Shown: positions 1 through 5,470 of the stretch, piece after piece
How the letters are laid out: each line of letters begins with the position of its first letter
How positions within the stretch are numbered: the first letter of the stretch is position 1
Assembly: GCA_029941645.1 (NCBI GenBank)
Contig: JAPYSZ010000030.1
Coordinates: 1-5,762, forward strand
Direction: 5' to 3'
Source: Candidatus Poseidoniia archaeon
Lineage (GTDB): Archaea > Thermoplasmatota > Poseidoniia > MGIII > CG-Epi1
Length of the DNA stretch: 5,762 nt
Position numbers and translations under genes: made by a program
Notes under the pieces: generated by a model
Told to the model about the DNA's origin: nothing
The model's database searches: none
Seen by the model: the letters and a program-made list of their open reading frames with translations, nothing else

Positions 1-400
1 GGATGATTTTGGTTACAAAGAAGAGAAAGCTCTCACTCAAGAGTTGAAGTCTCTAATTTATATCACCAATTTCCCGAAAGAGAAAGGATTCTACCATAGG
101 CCAGATCCAAATGATCCTAAATCCTTAGTTTGTCATGATTTATTGGCGCCAGAAGGATATGGAGAGATAATTGGGGGTGGTGAGAGAGTTTGGTCGCCTG
201 ATGAGCTTATTGAAAGAATTAGAGAGGAAGGTTTAGAACCTGAATCTTATGGGTGGTATTTAGACATTAGGAAATTTGGTAGTGTTCCTCATTCTGGTTT
301 TGGTCTTGGTATTGATAGAATAGTAAGCTGGATATGTGGTTCTGATCATATTAAGCATGTAATTCCCTTCCCACGTACAATGCGAAGAACAACGCCTTAA
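1..400 (+). CDS. asnS: Asparaginyl-tRNA synthetase, C-terminal part (gene starts before the window)
   Basis: This is the last 132 codons of a class II aminoacyl-tRNA synthetase. The frame is open from base 2 to the TAA at 398-400. The enzyme charges tRNA-Asn with asparagine in the cytoplasm. Visible family marks are the core segment ITNFPKEKGFY, the LLAPEGYGEIIGG block, and class II motif 3 as GFGLGIDR with its ATP-contacting Arg. The ending ICGSDHIK...IPFPRT is what separates AsnRS from archaeal AspRS, which ends with a LFPRD-type motif. The N-terminal anticodon-binding OB domain and motifs 1 and 2 lie outside the window. An internal TTG at 44 opens a shorter frame but is not the real start, because conserved sequence continues upstream of it. 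The gene converges on the HEAT-SAP gene with one base between stop codons. The AsnRS assignment is strong; only the 5' end is unknown. Confidence 0.95.
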   Translation, partial: DDFGYKEEKALTQELKSLIYITNFPKEKGFYHRPDPNDPKSLVCHDLLAPEGYGEIIGGGERVWSPDELIERIREEGLEPESYGWYLDIRKFGSVPHSGFGLGIDRIVSWICGSDHIKHVIPFPRTMRRTTP

Positions 401-401
401 A

Positions 402-1145
402 TTACTTTAATCTAGTTATTAAATCTGCTTTCTTGCCCGATACAGTTAATCCTTTTTCCTTCAGAATTTTCTTCAGTTGAGCTACGGTCATTAAATCGTA
501 GTCAGCCTTTCTTGGTTTATCATCTTCGGAATCGGGAATTCCATCACCATCTATGTCTCCTGTACCACCTTCTTCCATAGGTCCTTCGACTTTATCTTCG
601 CTTGGTCCAATACCGCCAAATTTTTCCAGAGAACGTCCTGCTCTTCTTCGGACATAGGGGTCATTATCTGCCAATCCTTTTACCAAGGCTTTTCGAGCTT
701 CATTTGAACCAGCATATCGCCCTAATCCTTTAGCAGCTTGCCACCTAGTATATTTATCGTCATCTCCCATTCCATTAATCAAATATGGCAGAACAGACAT
801 TCTACCTGTTCTTCCAATAGCATCCATAACACTCCTTCTTGCGTAGAAATCACCTTCGACTAAACCTTCATTGATTAATGGTTCTAATCCCATTTCAGTC
901 ATTCCTTGGAATAAGTCCATAGCGGCCTTGTTTACGAAAGAAGCGCTACTTCCAGCATCCGATTTTCCGTAAAGTTGGATCCATCTTACTAATTCAGTTG
1001 CGATAGTTCTTTCATGAGAGGGCAACATATCTCTTAACTTATTCAATGCTTCATGTCTAGTCATAAAACGTTCATTGCCTAAATCAACAATCAAATCTTC
1101 TATTTGCCCCGATATTCCTGGGCTTTGTTCTGCTTCACTATCCAT
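402..1145 (-). CDS. HEAT-repeat protein with DxDGDG linker and C-terminal SAP domain
   Basis: This 247-residue soluble protein has no signal peptide or membrane segment. Residues 15-41 resemble one HEAT helix pair. Residues about 86-178 hold at least three more in tandem, each with the (D/N)-x-(Y/F)-x-R-R/W-x-A pattern (DFYARRSV, DKYTRWQAA, DPYVRRRAG), as in PBS-lyase-type HEAT repeats, which usually bind other proteins. A Gly/Glu-rich linker follows, with a calcium-loop-like DIDGDGIPDSEDD at 197-209. Residues about 216-247 form a SAP helix-turn-helix (LMTVAQLKKILKEKG, then SGKKADLITRL), a domain that usually binds DNA. I infer a scaffold that docks a partner onto nucleic acid; no enzymatic motif is visible and the specific function is unknown. 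The ATG at 1143-1145 lies about 31 bp from a TATA-like box and has no convincing Shine-Dalgarno, so a very short leader is likely. It is divergent from the phosphodiesterase operon. Confidence 0.85.
   Translation of the reverse strand: MDSEAEQSPGISGQIEDLIVDLGNERFMTRHEALNKLRDMLPSHERTIATELVRWIQLYGKSDAGSSASFVNKAAMDLFQGMTEMGLEPLINEGLVEGDFYARRSVMDAIGRTGRMSVLPYLINGMGDDDKYTRWQAAKGLGRYAGSNEARKALVKGLADNDPYVRRRAGRSLEKFGGIGPSEDKVEGPMEEGGTGDIDGDGIPDSEDDKPRKADYDLMTVAQLKKILKEKGLTVSGKKADLITRLK
451..470 (+). terminator. Possible U-rich terminator for asnS inside the opposing gene
   Basis: The asnS stop codon is one base from the next gene's stop, so its transcript must end within that gene. The first clear T-rich stretch on the + strand has a T5 run at 453-457 and a T4 run at 467-470, about 55-70 bases past the stop. 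Archaeal RNA polymerase commonly terminates at U-tracts without a hairpin. The tract is the antisense of lysine codons in the SAP domain, so it may be coincidental. Confidence 0.22.
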
Positions 1146-1170
1146 GTAATCACTTTACCATCTACTAACA

Positions 1171-1187
1171 CTATTTAATATTTAAAC
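1171..1187. promoter_or_regulatory. Shared AT-rich TATA-like element between divergent genes
   Basis: The spacer between the HEAT-SAP gene and the phosphodiesterase has one AT-only core (1172-1186) that reads TATA-like on both strands. On the + strand, TTTAAACA (1181-1188) is centred about 25 bp before the ATG at 1210, which fits a leaderless start there. On the - strand, TATTAAAT (1180-1173) is centred about 31 bp before the ATG at 1145, giving a leader of a few bases. The remaining bases show no clear operator. Position and composition are seen; promoter activity is inferred. Confidence 0.5.
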
Positions 1188-1209
1188 ATACTGTATGCTG
1201 GCATCAGTC

Positions 1210-1917
1210 ATGGGTACAAAAATCATTTCACACAGGGGCCGCACTTCAAAAAATAGTGAGGACAATAGTCTCCAAGCTGTGGAAGATGCAATAGATTTAG
1301 GAGTTGATATGATTGAGGTTGATATTCGCAGAACTAAGGATTCACAGATTATATGTTTCCATGATTTGGAAATAGGAGGTATACTTATTGCAAATCTAAA
1401 CTATTCTGAGATTATAGATATGAATTCTCAAATTCCAACACTCGAACAGGTTCTTTGGCTGGCTAAGGATAAAATTGAGATAGACGTAGAGTTAAAAGAA
1501 AGTGGATATGAAAGGGATGTAATTACTATGGTTTTAGATTACTTTGACTATGATTCTTTTACTATGAAGTCATTCAATTTAGAAGTTGTAAAAGCAATCA
1601 AAGAGATCAATCAAAAAATACAGACAGGCATGCTTCTTGGTTCATCCTATAGTTTTAATCAGTTTTCGCTTATTATTAATGAGTCTTTTACTTGCAGTAA
1701 TTTTAATGAAACAAGAGCCGATTTTATTTCACCATATTACAAAATATTTGAAGCTGGCTGGCTACTTCGATTTTCTAAAAAACAGATACCTATCCAACTT
1801 TGGACTGTAAATGATAAAGAATTATTGCGTATCCTTATTAACCAGGAAGTTCACTCTATAATAACGGACGTACCAGAGTTAGCTCTCGAAGTCAGGAAAT
1901 CTATATCTAATGTTTAA
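1210..1917 (+). CDS. Glycerophosphodiester phosphodiesterase (GDPD family)
   Basis: This 235-residue TIM-barrel enzyme, of usual family length, would hydrolyse glycerophosphodiesters to glycerol phosphate and an alcohol in the cytoplasm. It has no signal peptide. All hallmark residues are present, numbered from the ATG at 1210: ISHRG with H8 and R9; EDNS in place of the usual PENT; IEVDI with E36 and D38 as metal ligands; FHD with catalytic H51; VELKE with E94 and K96; then WTVND (W198) and ITDVP near the end. The in-frame ATG at 1195 would add five residues. I prefer 1210 because family members begin just before the HRG motif and because the TATA-like box sits about 25 bp before it. Neither start has a Shine-Dalgarno. 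The gene heads the operon and overlaps pus10 by 8 nt. Substrate is unproven; ether-lipid head-group turnover or scavenged glycerophosphodiesters are both plausible. Confidence 0.88.
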   Translation: MGTKIISHRGRTSKNSEDNSLQAVEDAIDLGVDMIEVDIRRTKDSQIICFHDLEIGGILIANLNYSEIIDMNSQIPTLEQVLWLAKDKIEIDVELKESGYERDVITMVLDYFDYDSFTMKSFNLEVVKAIKEINQKIQTGMLLGSSYSFNQFSLIINESFTCSNFNETRADFISPYYKIFEAGWLLRFSKKQIPIQLWTVNDKELLRILINQEVHSIITDVPELALEVRKSISNV

Positions 1918-3154
1918 TTTGAAAGAAATACAAGATTTTGCCCCGTTTTGTTTATCCTGTTTAGGTCGTGTTGTTGGAAAAATAGGTTTTGGATTAGATA
2001 ATCGTGAAAGGGGGATTGAGATCTTAAATCAGTTAGAGATTCAAGAGGTAGCAGGTTTGGAAGACAGCCTTATTTCAGATGATTCAGACTGTAAAATATG
2101 TGATGGATTGATTAGTGAGATACCAAATTTTGTGGTATTAGCATCAGCCTCAATGTCTGAATATTCAATTTCTAGTTTCAAAATAGGCACAATTGTTGAT
2201 AAGGATTTATTATCAAGGGAATCGGATTTCCAATTAGTATTTGGAGAAAATCTAGGTGAATCAATTAAATCACAATTAAATCGTGAAACAGGAATAGGAG
2301 TTTGGAAGAATACTGCGATAGAAGCTAAGATAGAAAGTCCCGATGCTGTAGCAATTATCGATACTAGTTATGATACGATTGAGTTGGAAATAAAATCACT
2401 TTTCATAGAAGGTAATTATAACAAATTTGATAGAACAGTACCACAGACACGCTGGCCTTGTAGTCGTTGTAAAGGAATGGGATGTAGAAGATGTGATAAC
2501 ACAGGACAGTTATATCCTGATTCGGTTCAATCATTGATTGCGAATTCTTTTAGCCGAGAGAGTTTGTGTACGGAAGATTTGTTTCATGGTATGGGAAGAG
2601 AAGATATTGATGCTGCAATGCTAGGTGATGGCCGTCCATTTGTATTAGAGTTGAGAATGCCTAAGGTTCGAGACCTTAATCTTGAAGGACTTGGAAAAGA
2701 AATTAATGAAGCTAATAAAGATAGAATTAAGGTAAGTAATTTGAGATTTGTAGATAGACCTAGAGTGGCTGAACTAAAAAACACAGTTTGCGACAAAAGT
2801 TATCGAGTAGATATTTCCGTTTCAGATATAACCTCTATCGAAAGCCTTAAGAAAGGCTCGCAAAGGTTGACGGGCACAGTTATCGAACAGCGGACACCCA
2901 CACGTGTGTCACATCGTCGAGCTGACTTGGTACGCCCTCGCCTAATCAACAGTGTTGATGTCGTGTCTTTTGAAGACAATATGGTCGAATTGGTTATCAG
3001 AGCACAGCACGGCACATACATACGTGAGCTTGTCAGTGGAGATAAGGGCCGTACGGTTCCTAGTCTCTCTTCGCTGATTGATGCTAATTGCAAGGTGGAA
3101 GTTTTGGACGTCCTTAACCTTCATCTTGAAGCCAAAGAGGAAAAAAATGACTAA
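1910..3154 (+). CDS. pus10: tRNA pseudouridine synthase Pus10
   Basis: Archaeal Pus10 converts uridines 54 and 55 in the T-loop of tRNA to pseudouridine. The 414 residues match the usual archaeal length. Cys14/Cys17 and Cys61/Cys64 form the N-terminal metal-binding pairs next to a THUMP-like region. A second Cys cluster, CSRCKGMGCRRC (184-195), followed by TGQLYP, is typical of archaeal members. The catalytic domain has FHGMGREDIDAAMLG; D232 in RED is the likely catalytic Asp by analogy with the RTD of TruA, and D234 follows. It is followed by GRPFVLEL, TPTRVSHRRAD, and the closing GTYIREL (Tyr370) and DKGRTVPSLSSL blocks. The ATG at 1910 lies inside the end of the phosphodiesterase gene with only a weak AGGA far upstream, so coupled translation is likely. 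The last 8 nt overlap rpl21e. GC content jumps in the second half of the gene. Confidence 0.95.
   Translation: MFNLKEIQDFAPFCLSCLGRVVGKIGFGLDNRERGIEILNQLEIQEVAGLEDSLISDDSDCKICDGLISEIPNFVVLASASMSEYSISSFKIGTIVDKDLLSRESDFQLVFGENLGESIKSQLNRETGIGVWKNTAIEAKIESPDAVAIIDTSYDTIELEIKSLFIEGNYNKFDRTVPQTRWPCSRCKGMGCRRCDNTGQLYPDSVQSLIANSFSRESLCTEDLFHGMGREDIDAAMLGDGRPFVLELRMPKVRDLNLEGLGKEINEANKDRIKVSNLRFVDRPRVAELKNTVCDKSYRVDISVSDITSIESLKKGSQRLTGTVIEQRTPTRVSHRRADLVRPRLINSVDVVSFEDNMVELVIRAQHGTYIRELVSGDKGRTVPSLSSLIDANCKVEVLDVLNLHLEAKEEKND
3137..3140 (+). promoter_or_regulatory. Shine-Dalgarno site for rpl21e
   Basis: GAGG lies six bases before the ATG at 3147, inside the last codons of pus10. It supports 3147 rather than an upstream in-frame ATG at 3078 as the rpl21e start. 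Confidence 0.75.
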
Positions 3155-3440
3155 AAGATCCCAAGGATTGAGAAGTGGTTCACGCCACAAACTTTCTCGC
3201 TCAGCTAGAGAGCGTGGGCTATCACCAATAACACGTTCATTACAGACATTTGAAGATGGCGATACAGTTAGTGTTGTAATAGACCCTTCTTATCATAGAG
3301 GACAACCACACCATAGATTTCATGGTCTGACTGGTAAAGTAACGGGAATTCAGGGCAAAGCATATGTTATACGCACCCGTGTCGGTAACATGGACAAGGA
3401 CTTGATAGTTCGTCCAGAACACTTAAGAAAGGCCAATTAA
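3147..3440 (+). CDS. rpl21e: 50S ribosomal protein L21e
   Basis: This 97-residue basic protein is a structural component of the archaeal large ribosomal subunit and binds 23S rRNA. It matches the L21e family over its full length: the MTKRSQGLRSGSRHKLSR start, the SH3-like barrel from about residue 29 (QTFEDGDTVSVVIDP), HRFHGLTGKVTG, and the end DLIVRPEHLR. The frame is open back to an ATG at 3078, but the added residues would overlap pus10 and are not family sequence. The 3147 start has a Shine-Dalgarno six bases upstream. It overlaps the pus10 stop by 8 nt and precedes rpoF by 10 nt, in the conserved archaeal order L21e-RpoF-DUF655. Confidence 0.97.
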   Translation: MTKRSQGLRSGSRHKLSRSARERGLSPITRSLQTFEDGDTVSVVIDPSYHRGQPHHRFHGLTGKVTGIQGKAYVIRTRVGNMDKDLIVRPEHLRKAN

Positions 3441-3445
3441 AGGAG
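3441..3445 (+). promoter_or_regulatory. Shine-Dalgarno site for rpoF
   Basis: AGGAG follows the rpl21e TAA directly and lies five bases before the ATG at 3451. It fills half of the 10-base spacer and is the best ribosome binding site in the window. Confidence 0.8.
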
Positions 3446-3450
3446 ATAAA

Positions 3451-3948
3451 ATGGAGTTAGAATCACAACCTGAACCAGTCCCACTAGGGGATGTCAAAGA
3501 ACTTCTTGAAAAAGAATTAAGTATTAGAGAAAATAGACTTCGTTGTATTGATTGCGGCCATTTTCAACCTGTTCCAGATATTGAACCTGAGCCTGTAGTC
3601 TCAGAAAGTTACGAAGAAGGTGAAGAACCTGAGGCGCCTGTAGGTCCTACATGTGATTCTTGTGGTTCTCAAAGAATGAATTTAATTGAGCAAATTCAAT
3701 ATGAACATAAATTGGCTTTAGATCATGTCCGTTTATTGGCTCAAAGTAATCCTAAAGTATGTAAGGCTATTATGGAAAAAGTCATTGACTTAGAACATGT
3801 TGATGGCTATTATGCTGCAAAGATTGCAGATATTCTACCAATGCATCCTGATGATGTCCGTTCTATATTCGCTAGAGAACGTTTTTCCTTAGGTCGGGAT
3901 GAAATTGATTCCATTATTGCAGCTGTTAAGGAGATAACGGGTGCATGA
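3451..3948 (+). CDS. rpoF: RNA polymerase subunit Rpo4 (RpoF) with a zinc-ribbon-like insertion
   Basis: Rpo4 pairs with Rpo7 to form the stalk of archaeal RNA polymerase, counterpart of eukaryotic Rpb4. The N-terminal strand and helix are at about residues 8-24 (PVPLGDVKELLEKE). The helical HRDC-like part runs from about residue 80 to the end, with the signatures YAAKIADILPMHPDDVRSIF and RERFSLGRDEID. The protein is 165 residues, whereas archaeal Rpo4 is usually about 105-120. The extra length lies at about 30-76: C32-x2-C35-G, an acidic Pro/Glu-rich stretch, then C68-x2-C71-G. This pattern is that of a zinc ribbon with a disordered loop. Family identity is strong from the C-terminal part and from gene order; the zinc binding is inferred. 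The gene sits between rpl21e and DUF655. Its TGA is followed in the same frame by one codon and the DUF655 ATG. Confidence 0.92.
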   Translation: MELESQPEPVPLGDVKELLEKELSIRENRLRCIDCGHFQPVPDIEPEPVVSESYEEGEEPEAPVGPTCDSCGSQRMNLIEQIQYEHKLALDHVRLLAQSNPKVCKAIMEKVIDLEHVDGYYAAKIADILPMHPDDVRSIFARERFSLGRDEIDSIIAAVKEITGA

Positions 3949-3951
3949 ATT

Positions 3952-4491
3952 ATGGAAGATTACGCTTACGTTCTTGATGTATTACCTGAGGGAAGGCCTG
4001 ATAGTAAACGTCGTTTCCGAAGAGAACCTATAATATATGGTTTAGGTATCGAAGAATTCAAAATATTTGATATGCAACCTATACCTGATGCAGTCATAAA
4101 CATTGGTGACAGATGTTATATTGGTAAAGAAACTGAGGAAAGAACACAGATAGATCATGTTCGCGCTAGAGTGAATTATGTTGAACTTACTCATACAGCT
4201 CAATCTGAACTTAGTTTTGTATTAGACGAGATTGTAAAAGAAAATGAAGTGAGATTCGTCGAATTTTTTAATGAGGCAGGTCCAATTTCACGTAGATATC
4301 ATTCTCTTGAATTAATACCCGGGCTTGGTAAGAAAACAATGAACTTAATTGTTGCTAACAGACCGTACAGCACCTTTAAAGAAATGGAAGAAAAGCTTCC
4401 CAATTTTAGGAGTCCTGAAAAATATATATCACAAAGAATTGAAAATGAAATTAAAGAAAGCGAACAAAAGTATCGTATTTTTGTCAGATAA
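3952..4491 (+). CDS. DUF655 protein, OB-like plus helix-hairpin-helix, likely RNA-binding
   Basis: This 179-residue archaeal protein belongs to the DUF655 family, nearly always found beside RpoF and L21e. The first ~105 residues resemble an OB-like barrel (YAYVLDVLP, INIGDRCYIGKE, ARVNYVELTHTAQSEL). The conserved block RFVEFFNEAGPISRRYHSLE follows. A helix-hairpin-helix starts at about 121 with LIPGLGKKTMNLIV, a motif that contacts nucleic-acid backbones. The biochemical role is not established; operon context suggests translation or rRNA work. The ATG at 3952 is three bases past the rpoF stop. The nearest Shine-Dalgarno-like AAGGAG (3928-3933) is 18 bases away, so re-initiation after rpoF is likely. 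In many archaea ksgA follows this gene; here the operon stops and a convergent lipoprotein gene abuts its stop codon. Confidence 0.9.
   Translation: MEDYAYVLDVLPEGRPDSKRRFRREPIIYGLGIEEFKIFDMQPIPDAVINIGDRCYIGKETEERTQIDHVRARVNYVELTHTAQSELSFVLDEIVKENEVRFVEFFNEAGPISRRYHSLELIPGLGKKTMNLIVANRPYSTFKEMEEKLPNFRSPEKYISQRIENEIKESEQKYRIFVR
4442..4469 (-). terminator. Possible U-rich terminator for the lipoprotein gene
   Basis: On the - strand, past the lipoprotein stop, this stretch has repeated T3-T4 runs (TTTTG, CTTTC, TTTAATTTC, ATTTTC) beginning about 23 bases after the stop codon. It is the antisense of Lys/Glu codons at the end of DUF655. No hairpin accompanies it, which is acceptable for archaeal termination but leaves the call weak. 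Confidence 0.2.
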
Positions 4492-5439
4492 TTAAACTGC
4501 ATACGTGTATTGTATTGCACCAGCTATTCTCATTCTAACATAAGAATCACCCGACAAGGCAATTTCAAAAGTCCAATTACCACTGGAACCTTCAACAGAG
4601 CCCATTTCATTTCTAGTTACACCAGGGCTAAAAGTTTCAATGAGAAGTTCTGTTCCCAAATGATCCTTTAGTGTTAATTCTCCACTTCCTGAGCCTCCAG
4701 TATTTGCTTCTAAGAAGTAAAGAATATAGTTCCAATTTCCGTATCGTTCGTGACCTTCATTGACATATACTGTATCGTAAACTTCTAAATCTGGGCCGTT
4801 GAATTCTTTGTCATACAAATCTCCACCTCTACAGAAATATGCATTCCCTGTAAATCCACCACCATAATTGGCTAAATTCATGGTTAAAATATCTTCACCA
4901 TTTGCATTAATATATTGAAAAGATGTGAACCATCGGGTATTTGTGTCATAATGATATAAGATAGTTGCCCCACTATTACTGGTTGCTGAGATATCAATAT
5001 CAGTATTTTCATCTTTGATACTAGTTAGGACAATTGCTACAAATTCTTCACCATAAAGACTGAATGACCAACTTTTGTCAGTTTTCAGAGGAAAGTCAAA
5101 TATTTTCTGGGGTACATTATTTTCATAAACAGCAAAATCTAACATTCTAACACGACCTAAGGCAGGATTATGATTCAGAACAGCATGCCTTTTTGCGTCT
5201 TCTAGTGAGCCAGTACCAACATAGTAGTCAGTTGCATCATCATCTACAGATACGACCATGGTAGTTGATGTTTCTAAATTAGGAGTTCTGACACTATACT
5301 GCCAAAAATCACCCTTTGTCCAAGTTGGAGCTGTGACAATCTTTTCATCATTGTTTGAAAATAAGCCACTGTCTAAACATCCACTAAAGGTTGAACCCAA
5401 AAAAAGAGAGACCAAACACAATGTAAGTGTCTTATTCAT
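4492..5439 (-). CDS. Putative secreted lipoprotein of unknown function
   Basis: This 315-residue protein begins with MNK, a hydrophobic stretch (residues 4-18) and a lipobox-like FSGC, so Cys21 is the probable lipidated residue and the mature protein would be anchored outside the cell membrane. The -3 residue is Phe, which is slightly atypical. After a short flexible region, the chain is rich in alternating polar and aromatic residues, with WTKGDFWQYSV at 40-50 and many short predicted strands, suggesting beta-sandwich or barrel folds. About 226-310 may be a second sandwich domain (GNWNYILYF, GELTLKD, SGNWTFEIALSG). One other Cys (203) remains in the mature part. No catalytic motif is recognised. 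It does not look like a substrate-binding protein of a transporter. It has its own TATA box overlapping the folC stop, no Shine-Dalgarno, and a start codon 27 bp from the TATA centre. Confidence 0.8.
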   Translation of the reverse strand: MNKTLTLCLVSLFLGSTFSGCLDSGLFSNNDEKIVTAPTWTKGDFWQYSVRTPNLETSTTMVVSVDDDATDYYVGTGSLEDAKRHAVLNHNPALGRVRMLDFAVYENNVPQKIFDFPLKTDKSWSFSLYGEEFVAIVLTSIKDENTDIDISATSNSGATILYHYDTNTRWFTSFQYINANGEDILTMNLANYGGGFTGNAYFCRGGDLYDKEFNGPDLEVYDTVYVNEGHERYGNWNYILYFLEANTGGSGSGELTLKDHLGTELLIETFSPGVTRNEMGSVEGSSGNWTFEIALSGDSYVRMRIAGAIQYTYAV

Positions 5440-5460
5440 CAGTTGTTTAGATTAACCCCG

Positions 5461-5470
5461 ATATTTTATA
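5461..5470 (-). promoter_or_regulatory. TATA box for the lipoprotein gene, overlapping the folC stop codon
   Basis: On the - strand the sequence is TATAAAATAT, a near-ideal archaeal TATA box. Its centre is 27 bp before the A of the lipoprotein ATG at 5439, which puts the expected transcription start at or next to that A. The folC TAA (5468-5466) lies within the box. No Shine-Dalgarno occurs in the 21 bases between box and start codon, supporting a leaderless mRNA. Confidence 0.7.

Noticed and set aside
1..400. Reading the first gene as aspartyl-tRNA synthetase
   Set aside because: The motif 3 surroundings (GSVPHSGFGLGIDR, then IPFPRT) match AsnRS; archaeal AspRS has a different ending around LFPRD.
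2843..2858. Inverted repeat AGCCTT/AAGGCT with a four-base loop
   Set aside because: It has only six pairs, lies inside pus10 coding sequence, and has no U-tract or other sign of a terminator or RNA element.
2899..2908. Perfect 10-base palindrome CACACGTGTG
   Set aside because: It falls within codons for the conserved TPTRV segment of Pus10, far from any start. It is most likely coincidence in a GC-richer tract.
3078..3146. In-frame N-terminal extension of rpl21e from an ATG at 3078
   Set aside because: The extension overlaps pus10 coding sequence, is not L21e-like, and the ATG at 3147 has its own Shine-Dalgarno and the family's normal N terminus.
2584..3190. Several open frames of 70-97 codons on the - strand opposite pus10 and rpl21e
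   Set aside because: They are antisense to strongly conserved coding sequence, show no recognisable domains and have odd Ser/Leu-rich composition typical of antisense frames.
5399..5405. Seven-base homopolymer (T7 on the - strand) in the lipoprotein signal-peptide codons, considered as a slippage switch or folC terminator
   Set aside because: Seven bases is short for phase variation, and a terminator here would also stop the lipoprotein's own transcript. The frame is intact.
5258..5455. A 65-codon open frame on the + strand opposite the start of the lipoprotein gene
   Set aside because: It is antisense to a signal peptide and lipobox with good promoter support, and has no domain or ribosome binding site.
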